A stretch of 64,000 nt of DNA, from the NCBI GenBank assembly GCA_001770815.1, contig MESD01000167.1, positions 1-64,000 on the forward strand. Direction: 5' to 3'. Both the position numbers and the translations under genes were made by a program. Numbering within the stretch: position 1 is the first letter of the stretch; every line of letters begins with the position of its first letter. Source of the DNA: Burkholderiales bacterium RIFCSPHIGHO2_12_FULL_69_20. GTDB taxonomy: Bacteria; Pseudomonadota; Gammaproteobacteria; Burkholderiales; Burkholderiaceae_C. Below, piece by piece: positions 20,800 to 29,778 of the stretch. Under the pieces are notes generated by a model, which saw only the letters and a program-made list of their open reading frames with translations, searched no databases and was not told where the DNA came from.

Positions 20800-20819
20800 G
20801 GCCCGCCGATGTGCGGGCC
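20800..20819 (-). terminator. Hairpin between metalloprotease and HD-GYP genes
   Basis: GGCCCGC and GCGGGCC form a perfect 7-bp stem with a six-base loop, in the 132 bp gap between the two minus-strand genes. On the sense strand it is followed by GTTGTT rather than a pure U-tract. It may partly terminate the protease transcript. Confidence 0.45.
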
Positions 20820-20905
20820 TGACTGCAGCTTGATCGGTTGCGCGGGCCGCAAACTTGAGCGCCGGCCCGGCTGCTTGTGGCAAGCCCGGGGTCGGCGTGC
20901 GCGAT

Positions 20906-21610
20906 TCAGCGCGCGAGCGACACCAGCGCACCGGCATTCACCGCACGGCAGCGCGCGATGTCGCAGGCGGTGGGCAGCAGCGCGCGGTAGTCGGTGCGGC
21001 CCGCGGGCACGCGGCCGTCCCGGGTGAAGCAGCGCTCGCCCTTGCCGTTGTCGTAGTAGCTCATCACGTCGACGCAGCGCCGCGAATGCGCCATCAGCCC
21101 GAAGAAGTGCCCCATCTCATGCGACAGCACCATCTGCAGCGTGTCCTGCGCCGGATGGGCGGGATTGCGGCGGTTGAGCAGGGCAAACGCGGCCGGCCCC
21201 AGCGCCAGCGTGCGGTGGCGCAGGTTGGCCAGGCCGAAGTGGCCGGCGGCGCGCTCGTCGCTCCACAGCACCTGCACCGCGCCGTCGGGCATCGCCGCGC
21301 CGGGCGGCAGGGCCTGCACCTGCACGCCGATGCCGCAGGCCGCCCACGATTGCGCCGCGCGGTCGACCATCGCCAGCACCTGCCCTGCGCCAAACCAGGC
21401 CGGCGCGCCATCGTGCCGCACCACCAGGCGCAGCGCCGCCACGCCGGCCGGGCGGTCGCTGCCGTCGGTCCAGGTGGCCACCTCCTGCGGCAGGCAGGAG
21501 GCGATCTCCTGCTCGCGCACGCTGCCGGCGGCAAACGCGCCGAGGCCAGCGATGGCCAGGCCCACGCCCAGCAAGCGCGACAGACGACTCAGTAAGGTTC
21601 GCAGGGACAT
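20906..21610 (-). CDS. Metzincin-like secreted zinc metalloprotease
   Basis: This 234-residue protein has an N-terminal hydrophobic signal or anchor (about residues 8-30, [16 protein letters not shown]). A matrixin-like catalytic region follows: [13 protein letters not shown] supplies the zinc site, and VMSYYD eleven or so residues later fits a Met-turn. The third His is one position further from the Gly than in the standard HExxHxxGxxH, giving HExxHxxGxxxH. Several paired Cys remain (residues around 40, 90, 175-230), compatible with export. The substrate is unknown. A GTG nine bases upstream is an alternative start. It diverges from pncB. Confidence 0.7.
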   Translation of the reverse strand: MSLRTLLSRLSRLLGVGLAIAGLGAFAAGSVREQEIASCLPQEVATWTDGSDRPAGVAALRLVVRHDGAPAWFGAGQVLAMVDRAAQSWAACGIGVQVQALPPGAAMPDGAVQVLWSDERAAGHFGLANLRHRTLALGPAAFALLNRRNPAHPAQDTLQMVLSHEMGHFFGLMAHSRRCVDVMSYYDNGKGERCFTRDGRVPAGRTDYRALLPTACDIARCRAVNAGALVSLAR

Positions 21611-21696
21611 GGCGTGCACGCTCGGGCCGCGGACGGCGGCCCCTGCACCGTTGTCGGCCGCAGCTCGCGCGGCTTGAGCGCGGCCCGAGCGCGGGT

Positions 21697-21724
21697 TTGT
21701 CCCGGCGGGACGCCCTCCTATACT
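21697..21724 (+). promoter_or_regulatory. Candidate sigma-70 promoter of pncB
   Basis: TTGTCC and TATACT are separated by 16 bp, which would give a leader of about 45 bases. The -10 box matches consensus at five of six positions and the -35 at three or four. Confidence 0.5.
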
Positions 21725-21774
21725 GGCCAGCCGGTCGCTGCCGCGGCCCCGTCGACGCCCCCAGATCGCCCCTC

Positions 21775-22968
21775 ATGCAACCCGTGATCCACAGCCTGCT
21801 GGAGACCGATCTCTACAAGTTCACGATGTGGCAGGCGATGCTGCACCGGCACCCGCAGACGCAGACCGAGTACGTCTTCATCTGCCGCAATGCGCGCGAC
21901 TACCCGCTGACGCACCTGATTGCCGAGCTCAACGAGCAGCTCGACCACCTCTGCACCCTGCGCTTCCAGCCCGACGAACTGGCCTACCTGCGTGGCCTGC
22001 GCTTCATGAAGAGCGACTTCGTCGACTTCCTGCGCATCTTCCAGTTCCAGCGCGATTTCATCGAGGTGCGCAACAACGGGGGCACGCTCGAGATCGTGGC
22101 GCGCGGGCCGCAGGTGCACGTGATGGCCTTCGAGATCCACGTGCTGGCCATCGTCAACGAGCTGTACTTCCGCCGCTTCGAGCAGGCGCCGGCGCTGGCC
22201 GAGGGCCGCCGGCGGCTGGCCGAGAAGGTGCAGATGCTGCGCGACTTCGCCCGCGAGCCCCAGCGCCGCAACCCGTTCGAGTTCTTCGACTTCGGCGTGC
22301 GGCGGCGTTTTTCGGGTGCCTGGCACCGCGAGGTGGTGGCCACGCTGGCGCGTGAGCTGCCCGATTACTTCAAGGGCACCTCCTGCGTGCTGCTGGCGCG
22401 CGATCTGGGCCTGGTGCCGATCGGCACCATGGCGCACGAGTTCCTGCAGACCTACCAGGCGCTGGGCGTGCGGCTGCGTGACTTCCAGACGGCCGCGCTC
22501 GAGGCCTGGGTGCAGGAGTACCGCGGCGACCTGGGCGTGGCACTGACCGACGTGGTCGGCATGGATGCCTTTCTGGCCGACTTCGACCTGTACTTCGCCA
22601 AGCTGTTCGACGGCCTGCGCCACGATTCGGGCGATCCGGTGGTGTGGGGCGAAAAGGCGCTGGCCTACTACCAGCGCATGCGCATCGACGCACACACCAA
22701 GCGGCTGGTGTTCTCCGACAGCCTGAACCTGCCCCGGGCCTTCGAGTTGTACCGGCACTTTGCCGACCGCACGCAGCTGGGTTTCGGCATCGGCACCAAC
22801 CTGACCAACGACATGGGCCTGCACACGCTGCACATCGTGATGAAGCTCACCCAGTGCAATGGTCAGCCGGTGGCCAAGCTGTCGGACTCACCCGGCAAGA
22901 TCCTGTGCGACGACCAGACCTTCCTGGCCTACCTGCGCCAGGTGTTCAACGTGCCGGTCATCGACTGA
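21775..22968 (+). CDS. pncB: Nicotinate phosphoribosyltransferase
   Basis: PncB makes nicotinate mononucleotide from nicotinate and PRPP with ATP, in the Preiss-Handler salvage route to NAD. The 397-residue protein opens [18 protein letters not shown], the family hallmark. It includes [35 protein letters not shown] and the phospho-histidine segment LRHDSGDP. The frame is open for 26 codons before the chosen ATG, but homology starts there. A 6-bp stem (GGCCGG/CCGGCC) begins just after the stop. Confidence 0.95.
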   Translation: MQPVIHSLLETDLYKFTMWQAMLHRHPQTQTEYVFICRNARDYPLTHLIAELNEQLDHLCTLRFQPDELAYLRGLRFMKSDFVDFLRIFQFQRDFIEVRNNGGTLEIVARGPQVHVMAFEIHVLAIVNELYFRRFEQAPALAEGRRRLAEKVQMLRDFAREPQRRNPFEFFDFGVRRRFSGAWHREVVATLARELPDYFKGTSCVLLARDLGLVPIGTMAHEFLQTYQALGVRLRDFQTAALEAWVQEYRGDLGVALTDVVGMDAFLADFDLYFAKLFDGLRHDSGDPVVWGEKALAYYQRMRIDAHTKRLVFSDSLNLPRAFELYRHFADRTQLGFGIGTNLTNDMGLHTLHIVMKLTQCNGQPVAKLSDSPGKILCDDQTFLAYLRQVFNVPVID

Positions 22969-22969
22969 A

Positions 22970-22992
22970 GGCCGGGCAGCGGCAGTCCGGCC
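22970..22992 (+). terminator. Hairpin after pncB
   Basis: GGCCGG and CCGGCC enclose an 11-base loop and start two bases after the pncB stop. There is no U-tract, so it is a weak terminator candidate. Confidence 0.35.
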
Positions 22993-23183
22993 GTCGGGCT
23001 GATGGCGTGCAGCGGGCCGGTCGCCCGCTTCGGCAGACGCTAACCAGCCCTTCCAGGAATCAAGGGCATGCCCGGCCGCCACCGCCGCCTGTCGCGGGCT
23101 AGGATGCGCACCCGGGTGCTGCCGGCTGGCCGGCGCGCGATCCTCACCTCCGCCATCGGCTGCGCAAGCGGCCCGCGTGCCCC

Positions 23184-23951
23184 ATGAGCTTCTTCGCCAT
23201 CGACATCGGCAACACCCGCCTGAAATGGGCGCAATACGCGTCGCCCCAGCCCGGTGCGGCGGTGCTGGCGCAGGGGGCGGTGTTCCTGGAGAACATCGAC
23301 GCGCTGGCCGAGACCGAATGGAAGCAGCTGCCGGTGCCCGGCTCCATCCTGGGCTGCAACGTGGCCGGCGACGCGGTGCGCCGCCGGGTGGAAGAGCAGC
23401 TCGAGCTGTGGGACCTGGCGCCGCGCTGGGTGGTCAGCGCCGCGCAGGGCGGCGGCGTCAGCAACGGCTACGACCACCCCGGCCGGCTGGGCACCGACCG
23501 CTTCGTGGCGCAGATCGGCGGGCGCCACCATGTGCTGGCGCGCGGCCGGGCGCGGCCGGTGCTGGTGGTGATGGTGGGCACGGCGGTGACCGTGGACGCG
23601 CTCGACACCGAGGGCAAGTTCCTGGGCGGACTGATCCTGCCGGGCCACGGCATCATGCTGCGCGCGCTGGAAGGCGGCACCGCCGGCCTGCGGGTGCCCA
23701 CCGGCGAGGTGGTCGACTTTCCCACCAACACCAGCGACGCCCTGACCAGCGGCGGCACCTACGCCATCACCGGGGCGATGGAGCGTTTGCACCGCCACCT
23801 CGGCGCGCGCTGCGGCGAGCCGCCGCTGACGCTGATGACCGGCGGCGCCGCCTGGAAGGTGGCGCCCTGGCTGCCGATCGAGCACGAGCTGATCGATTCG
23901 CTGATCTTCGACGGGCTGCTGGCGCTGCAGTCGCACCGGCTCGCGCTGTGA
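23184..23951 (+). CDS. coaX: Type III pantothenate kinase
   Basis: CoaX phosphorylates pantothenate, the first step of coenzyme A synthesis, and unlike CoaA needs a monovalent cation. The 255 residues show the ASKHA-fold phosphate motif [14 protein letters not shown] at the start, the [12 protein letters not shown] motif, [10 protein letters not shown] near residue 135 and the [15 protein letters not shown] region. The 215 bp before it hold no gene. Often coaX follows birA, but here it does not. Confidence 0.93.
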   Translation: MSFFAIDIGNTRLKWAQYASPQPGAAVLAQGAVFLENIDALAETEWKQLPVPGSILGCNVAGDAVRRRVEEQLELWDLAPRWVVSAAQGGGVSNGYDHPGRLGTDRFVAQIGGRHHVLARGRARPVLVVMVGTAVTVDALDTEGKFLGGLILPGHGIMLRALEGGTAGLRVPTGEVVDFPTNTSDALTSGGTYAITGAMERLHRHLGARCGEPPLTLMTGGAAWKVAPWLPIEHELIDSLIFDGLLALQSHRLAL

Positions 23952-23969
23952 GCTGCCGTACCGGCTGAT

Positions 23970-23993
23970 CGCCTCGCCCGCCCGGGTGAGGCG
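23970..23993 (+). terminator. Hairpin after coaX
   Basis: CGCCTC pairs with GAGGCG, with an inner CCCG/CGGG stem, starting 18 bases after the coaX stop. It is strong but lacks a U-tract. A second stem lies 30 bases further on. Confidence 0.45.
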
Positions 23994-24022
23994 GCCGGCC
24001 ACCGCGCCAGGCGGCGGAACTT

Positions 24023-24051
24023 AAGGCCCGTCCGGCACCCGAACGGGCCTT
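24023..24051. terminator. Nine-bp perfect stem between coaX and the TerB-like gene
   Basis: AAGGCCCGT and ACGGGCCTT form a perfect 9-bp stem with an 11-base loop. AAGG and CCTT at the base would give short A and U runs in either direction. It ends 20 bases before the next start codon, so it could also act as a leader structure for that gene. Confidence 0.5.
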
Positions 24052-24071
24052 CGTCGATACCAGGACTCCCC

Positions 24072-25049
24072 GTGACCGAATCCGAAACCCGCGCCATCCT
24101 CACCGTCAGCCTGCTGGCCGCGTTTGCCGATGGCCAGAAGCACGCGCGTGAGCGCGACGAGCTCAAGCGCATCGCCGACGGGCTGTCGCAGGCCGATGGC
24201 GTGCACCTGCCCGGGCTGGTGCAGGACGTGTTGATGAAGCGCGTGTCACTGGCCACCGCGGTGCCGGGACTGACGAGCGCCGACGCCCGGTTGCTGGCCT
24301 ACGAGATGGCGGTGTGCGTGTGCGATGCCGATGGCGCGCAGTCGCCCACCGAACGCGACTTTCTGGCGCAGCTCGACAGCCTGCTGCAACTGGACGGATC
24401 GGTGGCCAGCGACTTCAACCAGCAGGCAGAGGCGCTGGCCTGCGCCGCACCTGCAGCCGCAGCCGCACCCACCGACGGCGCGCCGCTGGCAGCGCCTGCG
24501 CCGGTGCCGGTGCAGGCGGGCACGCCCGGGGTGGACCACGCGGGCCTGGATGCCGCGATCCTGGACGCGGCCATCCTGAACGGCGCACTGGAGCTGCTGC
24601 CGGAGAACCTGTCCACGCTGGCCATCATCCCGTTGCAGATGAAGCTGGTCTACCGCATCGGCCAGGCCCACGGCTACCAGCTCGACAGCGGCCACGTGAA
24701 GGACTTCCTGGCCACGGCCGGCGTGGGCCTCACGTCGCAATACCTGGAACAGGCCGGCCGCAAGCTGCTGGGTGGGCTGCTGGGCAAGGTGGGCGGGCGA
24801 TTGCTGGGCGGGCTGGGTCGACAGGCGGTGAGTTCGGGCATGAGCTTTGCCGCCACCTATGCCCTGGGCCATGTGGCCAAGCGTTACTACGCTGGCGGGC
24901 GGGTGCTGTCCACGCAGGTGCTCAAGGACGCCTATGCCAGCACCCTGCAGCAGGCGCAGGGCCTGCAGTCGCAGTACCTGCCGGCGATGCGCGAGCAGGC
25001 ACGCAGCATCGACACTGGCAAGCTGCTGGCGATGGTGCGCGGCCGCTGA
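24072..25049 (+). CDS. TerB-like protein with a C-terminal glycine-rich membrane-association segment
   Basis: The exact function is unknown. The 325-residue protein starts at a GTG. Residues 1-115 resemble the TerB all-helical domain of tellurite-resistance and stress proteins (LLAAFADGQKHARERDELKRI and DGAQSPTERDFL, acidic pairs typical of TerB). An Ala/Pro linker follows at about 120-165. The C-terminal half has a YcjF/DUF697-like region (LAIIPLQMKLVYRIGQAHGY) and glycine-rich amphipathic helices (LLGGLLGKVGGRLLGGLG) likely to touch the membrane. It stands alone between coaX and the convergent hslU. Confidence 0.6.
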   Translation: MTESETRAILTVSLLAAFADGQKHARERDELKRIADGLSQADGVHLPGLVQDVLMKRVSLATAVPGLTSADARLLAYEMAVCVCDADGAQSPTERDFLAQLDSLLQLDGSVASDFNQQAEALACAAPAAAAAPTDGAPLAAPAPVPVQAGTPGVDHAGLDAAILDAAILNGALELLPENLSTLAIIPLQMKLVYRIGQAHGYQLDSGHVKDFLATAGVGLTSQYLEQAGRKLLGGLLGKVGGRLLGGLGRQAVSSGMSFAATYALGHVAKRYYAGGRVLSTQVLKDAYASTLQQAQGLQSQYLPAMREQARSIDTGKLLAMVRGR

Positions 25050-25071
25050 GCCGTCCCCGCGCGGCCAGGCG

Positions 25072-26412
25072 CTACAGGATGTAGCGCGACAGGTCTTCGT
25101 TCCTGGCCAGCTCGGCCAGCTTGGCGTCCACTGCGGCGGTGTCGATGCGCACCGTCTGCCCGCTGCGGTTGGGCGCGTCGAAGCTCACCTCGTCGAGCAG
25201 CCGCTCCATCACCGTGGCCAGGCGGCGTGCGCCGATGTTCTCGGTGCGCTCGTTGACGTCGAAGGCGATTTGCGCCAGTCGGCGAACGCCATCCGGCGCG
25301 ATCTCCAGCGTCACGCCCTCGGTGGCCAGCAGTGCCTGGTACTGCTTGATCAGGCTGGCGTGGGTGCTGGTGAGGATGGCCTCGAAGTCGTCCACGCTCA
25401 GCGGGCCCAGCTCGACGCGGATCGGGAAGCGGCCCTGCAGCTCGGGGATCAGGTCGCTGGGCTTGGCCAGGTGGAAGGCGCCCGAGGCGATGAACAGGAT
25501 GTGGTCGGTCTTGACCAGGCCATGCTTGGTGGTCACGGTGGTGCCTTCGACCAGCGGCAGCAGGTCGCGCTGCACGCCCTGGCGCGACACCTCGGCGCCG
25601 CTGCCCTCGCTGCGCGAGCAGACCTTGTCGATCTCGTCGATGAAGACGATGCCGTTCTGCTCGGCATTGGCCAGCGCCTGGGTCTTGATGTCCTCGTCGT
25701 TGACCAGCTTGGCGGCCTCTTCGTCGACCAGCAGCTTCTGCGCCTCGGCGATCTTGAGCTTGCGTGTGCGGGACTTGCCCTGGCCCATCTGCGAGAACAG
25801 GCCCTTGAGCTGCTCGGCCATCTCCTCCATGCCGGGCGGCGTCATGATGTCGACGTTGCCACGCGGCTCGGCCAGGTCGAGCTCGATCTCCTTGTCGGCC
25901 AGCGCGCCTTCACGCAGGCGCTTGCGCATCACCTGGCGGGCGGTGTTGTCCTTCGTTTCACTGCCGCCGCTGCTGCCGCCGAAGCCCAGTTCGGCACGCG
26001 GCGGTGGTACCAGCACATCGAGGATGCGTTCTTCGGCGGCATCCTCGGCGCGCACGCGCTGGCGCTTCATCGCGGCCTCGTGCTCCTGCTTGACGGCCAT
26101 GTCGACCAGATCGCGGATGATGGTGTCCACGTCCTTGCCCACGTAGCCCACCTCGGTGAACTTGGTCGCCTCGACCTTGATGAACGGCGCGTCGGCCAGC
26201 CGCGCCAGGCGGCGCGCGATCTCGGTCTTGCCCACGCCGGTGGGGCCGATCATCAGGATGTTCTTGGGCGTGATCTCCATGCGCAGCTTGTCCTCGACCT
26301 GCTGGCGCCGCCAGCGGTTGCGCAGCGCGATCGCCACCGCGCGTTTGGCCGCATGCTGGCCGACGATGTGGCGATCCAGCTCCGAAACGATCTCCTGCGG
26401 GGTCATGCTCAT
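25072..26412 (-). CDS. hslU: ATP-dependent protease ATPase subunit HslU
   Basis: This AAA+ unfoldase feeds substrates to the HslV peptidase. The 446 residues include the Walker A motif [15 protein letters not shown] near residue 57, Walker [12 protein letters not shown], the I-domain insert in the middle, sensor [11 protein letters not shown] and the conserved C-terminal RYIL that docks into HslV. Its ATG overlaps the hslV stop (ATGA). A second Met two codons in is possible. Confidence 0.97.
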   Translation of the reverse strand: MSMTPQEIVSELDRHIVGQHAAKRAVAIALRNRWRRQQVEDKLRMEITPKNILMIGPTGVGKTEIARRLARLADAPFIKVEATKFTEVGYVGKDVDTIIRDLVDMAVKQEHEAAMKRQRVRAEDAAEERILDVLVPPPRAELGFGGSSGGSETKDNTARQVMRKRLREGALADKEIELDLAEPRGNVDIMTPPGMEEMAEQLKGLFSQMGQGKSRTRKLKIAEAQKLLVDEEAAKLVNDEDIKTQALANAEQNGIVFIDEIDKVCSRSEGSGAEVSRQGVQRDLLPLVEGTTVTTKHGLVKTDHILFIASGAFHLAKPSDLIPELQGRFPIRVELGPLSVDDFEAILTSTHASLIKQYQALLATEGVTLEIAPDGVRRLAQIAFDVNERTENIGARRLATVMERLLDEVSFDAPNRSGQTVRIDTAAVDAKLAELARNEDLSRYIL

Positions 26413-26957
26413 TCAAGAACCTCGATGGTGTGGTTCTGGTTCGTATAGATGCACAGGTCGCCGGCGATCACCAGGCTCTGCTTGACGATGTCGGCCGCGC
26501 TCAGCGTGGTGTGCTGCAGCAGCGCGCGCGCCGCGGCCTGGGCATAGGCGCCGCCCGAACCGATGCTGACGATGCCCAGCTCGGGCTCCAGCACGTCGCC
26601 GTTGCCGGTGATGATCAGGCTGGCCTCGCGGTCGGCCACCGCCAGCATCGCCTCCAGCCGGCGCAGCACACGGTCGGTACGCCAATCCTTGGTCAGCTCG
26701 ATGGCCGAACGCACCAGATGGCCCTGGTGTTTCTCGAGCTTGGCCTCGAAGCGCTCGAACAGCGTGAAGGCGTCGGCCGTGGCGCCAGCAAAGCCGGCCA
26801 GCACGGTGTCGCGGTGCAGCTTGCGCACCTTGCGTGCGCTGGCCTTGACGACGATGTGGCCCAGGGTGACCTGGCCGTCGCCGCCCAGCGCCACCTGCCA
26901 GCCCTGCGGGGTCTGGCGGCGCACGCTGATGATGGTGGTGCCGTGGAAGGGTTCCAT
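26409..26957 (-). CDS. hslV: ATP-dependent protease peptidase subunit HslV
   Basis: This is the proteasome-like N-terminal threonine hydrolase of the HslUV protease. The 182-residue precursor begins [14 protein letters not shown]. Removal of the first six residues would expose the catalytic Thr of the TT pair. GDGQVTLG, the Lys-Arg pair in ARKVRKL and [15 protein letters not shown] are family motifs. The frame is open upstream, but this Met gives the standard pro-sequence. It is 54 bp downstream of the STAS-type gene and overlaps hslU by 4 bp. Confidence 0.96.
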   Translation of the reverse strand: MEPFHGTTIISVRRQTPQGWQVALGGDGQVTLGHIVVKASARKVRKLHRDTVLAGFAGATADAFTLFERFEAKLEKHQGHLVRSAIELTKDWRTDRVLRRLEAMLAVADREASLIITGNGDVLEPELGIVSIGSGGAYAQAAARALLQHTTLSAADIVKQSLVIAGDLCIYTNQNHTIEVLE

Positions 26958-27011
26958 GCAAATCCGTTCAGGGGGAGCGTGGGCGGCCCGCAGCGGCACC
27001 GCCCGGGGGCG

Positions 27012-28883
27012 TCAATCGCGCGGCACCAGCACGCGGGCGTGCTCGTTGATGCCCATCGCGCCGAAGAACAGCGCTACCAGGCGGTGCGCGTCGACGAAGG
27101 TGATGCCGCGGTTCTCGGTCTGCTTGGCCAGCACCCAGTTCAGCAGGTCGCCGGCGGCGATGAAGTCGACCCGGATCAACCGCGCGCACGACACGTGCAC
27201 CAGCGCGGCGTTGCCCAGCTTGCGGTCGATCTGCTGCAGCGTGCCGCTGATGTCGCCGGCCAGCTGGCCCGACAGCTCGACCGTGGACACCTGCTGAGCG
27301 CCGTGGCCGTCGTCGAGCAGGCCCGATTCGAGGAAGCTGGACGACACCTCGCTGACGGCCGACATCGACGGCGTGGTGGTCGATTGCGTGGCGTTGCTGG
27401 CGCGCACCTGGCAGCGTGCACGCTCCCAGGACGGTGGCGACACCTCGTAGGTGACGCAGTAGTCGATCGCGATCTCGTCGAACTGGTCGGGCCGGTTGGC
27501 CAGGCGCAGCGCCTCCAGCCGGGCCATCCAGAAGGCCGGATCGGCGTCGCGCACGCCGGTGGGCGCGGCTTCCTGCAGCGCGCCCAGCAGGTGCTCGGCG
27601 GCGATCCAGCGCATGTCGATCGGCTGCGGCGCCCATTGGCGCAGCAGCACGTTCAGCTGCGAAGCGGCCTCCACCTCCACCCGTTCGAGCGCGGTCCAGT
27701 CCAGCACCCAGGGCAGCGGCAGCTGCAGCGTGGCCGAGCGCAGCCGGGCCACCGCGTCGACATCGAGCACCGCCGGGCTGACCCAGCCGATGTCGCCCTT
27801 CAGGCCACGCGTGTCGGGCCGCTCGTCGGCAACCGCATCGGCCACCCGGCGCGGCAGCGAATACCACTGCGGCGATGATTTGCCGAACAGGTTGGCGAAC
27901 TCCAGCGACAGGTTCTCGAACTTCTGCTGTTGCCCGGTGGCGCGGTACAGGTCGAACAGCACCAGCCAGGTCTCGGCATGGCCGGCGCGCAGCGCGTTCG
28001 GCCGGCACAGGTTGGTCAGCGCTTGTTCGCTTTGGTTGAAATCGGCATTGGCAAAGGCGATGACGGCCTCGTCGAGCTCGGGGTCGTGCACCACTTCGTT
28101 GACCTCGACCGCAAAGCGGCTGTTCGGGTCGAAGCTGGCGTCCACCTTGGGCAGGCCGCCGGCCGGCATGGTCGAGGACGGGGCCGGTGTGCTGTCAACC
28201 GGGCTGCGGGCGGCGGGCCTGGGCGGTGTCCAGGTGCTGACCACCCCGGGCGGCGGCGGGCGCAGCGGGGCCATGCCGGCCGCCCGCGACACCGGCGCCG
28301 AAGCGGCATCGCCCGGAAACTCGCTGTCGTGCAGCGGGGGCAGCGGCGGCAGGTCGTCCAGCGACGAATGCAGCGACGCCTGCGCCGATGCCGGTGTCGG
28401 CGAGCGGCCCGCATCGAAGGCCACCGGCTCGGTCGGCGCGGTGTAGAAATCCGACGGATGCTGCGGCGCGGCCGGCGGGCGGCGGGGCGCCGGCATCTGC
28501 CGGCGCATCGGCACATCGCGCGGGCCGGTCTCGCCGACCATCTGCTGCTCGATCTCGTCGATCTTGGCCTTCACGCCGATGTCCACGCGGGCGCCACCAT
28601 CGACCAGCCGCACCTCGGAATCGTCCACCTTGGACGAGCCGCCCAGCGCGGCCAGCTGCTCGGGCGACAGGCCTTCGCGGCGCAGCTTGCGCAGCGTGTC
28701 GAACTCGCGCTTGCGCACAAAATCGTTGCGGCGCTTGCGCTCGACCATGGCCTTGAGCTCGGATTTCTCAAGCGCCTGCGTCTCGTCCACGCGGGTGGCC
28801 ACCTCCGACCACTCGGTGGCCGGGTTGGACACAAAACGCACCACCTTGCGGAAGAAGCCGGCGCCTTGCTTGGGATCGGCCAT
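27012..28883 (-). CDS. STAS-domain protein with long proline-rich linker
   Basis: This large cytoplasmic protein of 623 residues has no known function. Residues 1-110 are charged and helical (ALEKSELKAMVERKRRND). About 115-260 is a disordered Pro/Ala/Ser-rich linker. A tetratrico-like helical region follows (FANADFNQSEQALTNLCRP). Two segments then resemble STAS domains: one around residues 370-430 (WVLDWTALERVEVEAASQLNVLL) and a clearer one at the C-terminus (VHVSCARLIRVDFIAAGDLLNWV). STAS domains usually bind nucleotides or partner kinases. It lies 67 bp after dksA and 54 bp before hslV, all on one strand, so it may share their transcript. Confidence 0.65.
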   Translation of the reverse strand: MADPKQGAGFFRKVVRFVSNPATEWSEVATRVDETQALEKSELKAMVERKRRNDFVRKREFDTLRKLRREGLSPEQLAALGGSSKVDDSEVRLVDGGARVDIGVKAKIDEIEQQMVGETGPRDVPMRRQMPAPRRPPAAPQHPSDFYTAPTEPVAFDAGRSPTPASAQASLHSSLDDLPPLPPLHDSEFPGDAASAPVSRAAGMAPLRPPPPGVVSTWTPPRPAARSPVDSTPAPSSTMPAGGLPKVDASFDPNSRFAVEVNEVVHDPELDEAVIAFANADFNQSEQALTNLCRPNALRAGHAETWLVLFDLYRATGQQQKFENLSLEFANLFGKSSPQWYSLPRRVADAVADERPDTRGLKGDIGWVSPAVLDVDAVARLRSATLQLPLPWVLDWTALERVEVEAASQLNVLLRQWAPQPIDMRWIAAEHLLGALQEAAPTGVRDADPAFWMARLEALRLANRPDQFDEIAIDYCVTYEVSPPSWERARCQVRASNATQSTTTPSMSAVSEVSSSFLESGLLDDGHGAQQVSTVELSGQLAGDISGTLQQIDRKLGNAALVHVSCARLIRVDFIAAGDLLNWVLAKQTENRGITFVDAHRLVALFFGAMGINEHARVLVPRD

Positions 28884-28950
28884 GCGAATCAGTCAGCCGG
28901 TGCAGACTGGCCATGCGTGCAGAAGATCGGCCCGGACGACAGGAACAAGC

Positions 28951-29667
28951 TCAATCCCCGAACATCTTCTGCTTGAGCTCGCGGCGTTGCTGCGCCTCGA
29001 GCGACAGCGTGGCCGTGGGCCGCGCCAGCAGCCGGCCCAGGCCGATGGGCTCGCCGGTTTCGTCGCAGAAGCCGTAGTCGTTGGCGTCGATGCGCACGAT
29101 CGACTGCGAGATCTTCTTCAGCAGCTTGCGCTCGCGATCGCGGGTGCGCAGTTCCAGCGCGTGCTCTTCTTCGATGGTGGCACGGTCGGCCGGGTCGGGC
29201 ACGATGGAGGTGTCCTCGCGCAGGTGCTCGGTGGTTTCGCCGGCGTTCGACAGCAGGTCGTCCTTGAGGGCCTGCAGCCGGGCACGGAAGAACTCCAGCT
29301 GCTTGTCGTTCATGTACTCCGACTCGGGCATGGCCTGCAATTCGGCCTCGGTCAGGTCCTTGCCGGCCTTGGTCTTCCAGGCGTTGACCAGCTTCGGGTC
29401 CGCCTTGTGGGCGGTTTTCACAATATCCATTGGTTCGGGGTATCCACGGGCGGGAGGCTTGGGAGGGGCAAAACGCTCGGCGAAGCGGCTGGTGGCCGGT
29501 GCCGGCGCTGGAACCGGCTTGGGCACGGCAGCGGCCTTGGCGGCGGCCGCCTTGCTGGTGGGTTTGGTGGGCTTGGGGGCGGCCGCCGCTGGCGCGGATG
29601 CAGCGCCGGTGGTGGGCTTGGGGGTGGCTGGGGTTGAAGCCGGCGCTTTGACCGTGGTTTTGCTCAC
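28951..29667 (-). CDS. dksA: RNA polymerase-binding transcription factor DksA with extended N-terminus
   Basis: DksA enters the RNA polymerase secondary channel and works with ppGpp to retune transcription. The GTG start has GAGGAG seven bases upstream and gives 238 residues, against about 150 for E. coli DksA. Residues 1-75 or so are an Ala/Pro/Lys/Thr-rich extension. The conserved part has YMNDKQLEFFRARLQALK, the coiled coil with DPADRATIEEEHALELRTRDRER (the Asp pair at the tip) and the C-terminal globule YGFCDETGEPIGLGRLLARP. Only one of the four zinc-finger cysteines remains. It is between the COG0523 GTPase and the STAS-type gene. Confidence 0.9.
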   Translation of the reverse strand: MSKTTVKAPASTPATPKPTTGAASAPAAAAPKPTKPTSKAAAAKAAAVPKPVPAPAPATSRFAERFAPPKPPARGYPEPMDIVKTAHKADPKLVNAWKTKAGKDLTEAELQAMPESEYMNDKQLEFFRARLQALKDDLLSNAGETTEHLREDTSIVPDPADRATIEEEHALELRTRDRERKLLKKISQSIVRIDANDYGFCDETGEPIGLGRLLARPTATLSLEAQQRRELKQKMFGD

Positions 29668-29778
29668 TTCGGGACTCCTCGCAGTGGCGTTATACCTGTT
29701 GTCCGCCACGGCCTGTGAATCTGCCGCGTCGCTTGAGGCGCGCGGATTGTAGCCACGCCCGCAGGCGGTTTCCGGTGC

